Shown here: one piece after another, positions 62,161 to 64,000 of the stretch | Numbering within the stretch: the stretch's first letter is position 1 | How the letters are laid out: every line of letters starts with the position of its first letter | Notes under the pieces: generated by a model | The model's database searches: none | Told to the model about the DNA's origin: nothing | What the model saw: only the letters and a program-made list of their open reading frames with translations | Program-made: the position numbers and the translations under genes | NCBI GenBank assembly: GCA_012934845.2 | Contig: WNNJ02000440.1 | Coordinates: forward strand, 1-64,000 | DNA from: Pomphorhynchus laevis | Taxonomy: Eukaryota; Acanthocephala; Palaeacanthocephala; Echinorhynchida; Pomphorhynchidae | Length of the DNA stretch: 64,000 nt | Reading direction: 5' to 3'

Positions 62161-64000
62161 GAACAATTAGAAATATTAAAACAGCTTTTAAGAGATAATT
62201 AGCTAAAAGATCTTTATGTAAGCATAAAGAGTTTTAATAAAGAGTGGCGTAAATTTTATTGGGTGTGATAGCACCCAATAAAATTTATCGCGTGAGAGTT
62301 TTTATTTCAACTTATTAGAGTTGATCTATTCCTTATATTTAAATCCAAAGTTTGAATAAGAGTAGCAAACGTTAAAGATTTTGTTTCATAAATAAACGTT
62401 TATGTCGGATCTCTGAATTGACGGATACGGGAGTTTGTATGCTGATTCTTGGTATAAATCACATAACATCGAATTCAAAAATTCGGGAAATAATTTTGTG
62501 ACTTCAAAATCACAACTTGAAAGTTGTGCTAGATCTTTCAATTTGCAAGTAAAAATAAGGAATTTATTTTAAATAAGCAACTATTCAAACATAAATTCGT
62601 TCATAAATTTAATTATATAAAAAAACTTAATATAAAATCAATTTATAATTCAAAATGATTCACCATAAACAATTATAAATAAAATACGATAAAATTCATT
62701 TGTAAAAATAATCAAATGCCGATATGATGGCGTGTTATAACATGCTACAATTAAGAATTCTATAAAAATAATCTTAGTAAAACAGCCGCATTTTTAAAGT
62801 ATTTTTCTCGTTAGTGTTAATATCGCCGAATAAGTATTTATATCCCAGTAAACATATTACGCAACATAATATAAATTATTAAATATTCAATTAATAAATT
62901 TGAAAGAATAAATAAATATAAATATCCACATTTATAAAGTAGTTTCCTTCTTCGTAAGTATTGATATCGCAGTATATTAAAACAGCATTCAATAGAAATT
63001 AAGAAATTTCTTTATCTGATAATTGTAATTAAATCAAATAAAGTTTGATAATATGTAGAAAGTAAACCTATGTCAATATTCTTGATTAAATTTTCGATTG
63101 TTGGGCCAAACATTCGAAACAACATATTTTTTACGAAATGAAAATAATCAACAACTTATATCTTTGAAGGACGGAAACAATGTGCGTTTCTAATTTTTCT
63201 TTAAAATAATAACATCTACTGATTAAAATCGAATTGTTATCAAATGCATAATGACTCTATTTAAATAGAAATTAGTAAATAAAAATCTATATTCGATTGG
63301 ATTAATTCAAAATATTTTTACATTTTCCTATATGCACAAATTAAACGGTACTGCACAGTGCTTCATAAAAATTAAACATAAAAGGCATATACCCATCTTC
63401 AGATTCTCAAGCATTTTAGCCAGCGTAAGCATATTTCCATAGAAATTTGAACCGCATAATGCCTATATAAATAAAACGTTGATCTAATTATAATATAGTT
63501 GCAATCTATACTGGCTGAAATATTGTAAACTTGTCTGAATACAGAACTGAAGGCAAAATAGAATTAGAGCACAGACCACTTGCAATTCCAGCAATTATAT
63601 CGCCATAATCGTTGGGCATAACCAATACATCAAACTGTTTCGGATTTGAAATAAGCTTAAAATATTTTTCAAATTTAAATTAGATTTTAATTTAAAGAAT
63701 TACCATATTTATTAAGATATAAATAATATCAATTATGTGGTTGAAAAACAAAAATAATAAAATAAAAGCTCAAATAAAAACTAAATAAACTGAGTTTTAA
63801 ACTCGCATTCACAAAGATTCATTTATAAATACAAAATATTAATAAATTGAATTAATCACATCAGATAAATGAGTCAACGTATTTATACTATAAATAAATT
63901 AAAAATAATGATAAACAAAATAAATAAATACAAATAAAAAATAATTATATAAAATTTTATATAAATTATATTATAATTTAAATTATATGGCCATAATTGT
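62161..64000. other. AT-rich DNA with one weak candidate exon
   Basis: 62430-62551 is open (YADSWYKSHNIEFKNSGNNF, then QLESCARSFNLQ) and ends at a GTAAAA site, but it has no good acceptor and no recognisable domain. A hairpin ACCCAATAAAATTTAT/ATAAATTTTATTGGGT type repeat occurs at 62250-62290. 63860-63960 resembles the repeat at 8.4 kb. Otherwise nothing. Confidence 0.3.

Overview
The window is strongly AT-rich eukaryotic DNA from an invertebrate animal. It carries several clades of non-LTR retrotransposon (LINE), many Penelope-like element (PLE) fragments with GIY-YIG nuclease domains, tRNA-like SINEs, foldback elements, and tandem repeats that encode hammerhead ribozymes. That mixture is known from flatworms, cnidarians and some arthropods; the sequence does not let me choose among them. 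There are no bacterial-type operons, CRISPR arrays or rRNA genes.

Layout. 1-2 kb: 3' end of a restriction-like-endonuclease (RLE-type) retroelement and a second LINE with an exact 450-bp tandem duplication. 3.06-7.47 kb: an almost complete CR1/L2-like LINE with an intact 969-codon ORF2. 8.3-11 kb: an AT-rich tandem repeat and another RLE-type fragment on the minus strand. 11.8-15.4 kb: a decayed third LINE, then tRNA-like SINE units. 15.4-22.3 kb: AT-rich DNA with PLE hammerhead-like motifs, dispersed repeats and a decayed relative of the 3-kb LINE. 22.8-32.7 kb: PLE reverse-transcriptase copies, several as tandem 3' pieces. 33-46 kb: more LINE and PLE remnants, two foldback elements and one candidate host exon.

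46.9-61.6 kb is the most interesting part. Three families of ribozyme-bearing tandem repeat lie here: 258 bp at 46.95-48.0, about 369 bp at 50.0-50.8, and about 304 bp at 57.25-58.0 and 60.1-61.6, with a diverged pair at 51.3/51.7. The 304-bp family has a textbook hammerhead with open ends in stem III. The 258-bp and 369-bp families carry all three hammerhead strands with perfect complementarity, but in a cyclic order (GAAA strand, CUGAUGA strand, cleavage-site strand) that is the reverse of any normal or circularly permuted hammerhead. Both add a fourth helix around the CUGAUGA strand. The helices differ in sequence between the two families but keep their pairing, so this looks like a real, apparently undescribed hammerhead arrangement. 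Two 304-bp arrays are flanked by 10-13 bp direct repeats. One has an empty-site paralogue nearby, and one ends exactly at the ribozyme cleavage position, as expected for retrotransposed self-cleaved RNA (animal retrozymes mobilised by PLE-type enzymes).

Host genes: four plus-strand exons from 49.2 to 56.7 kb encode the start of a FERM domain. The 369-bp array, the 51.3/51.7 pair and many PLE fragments sit in its introns; the 57-61 kb arrays probably do too if the gene continues downstream. Minus-strand candidate exons are noted near 37.1 and 59.2 kb. Boundaries of decayed repeats are approximate, and all homology calls come from recognising motifs by eye.
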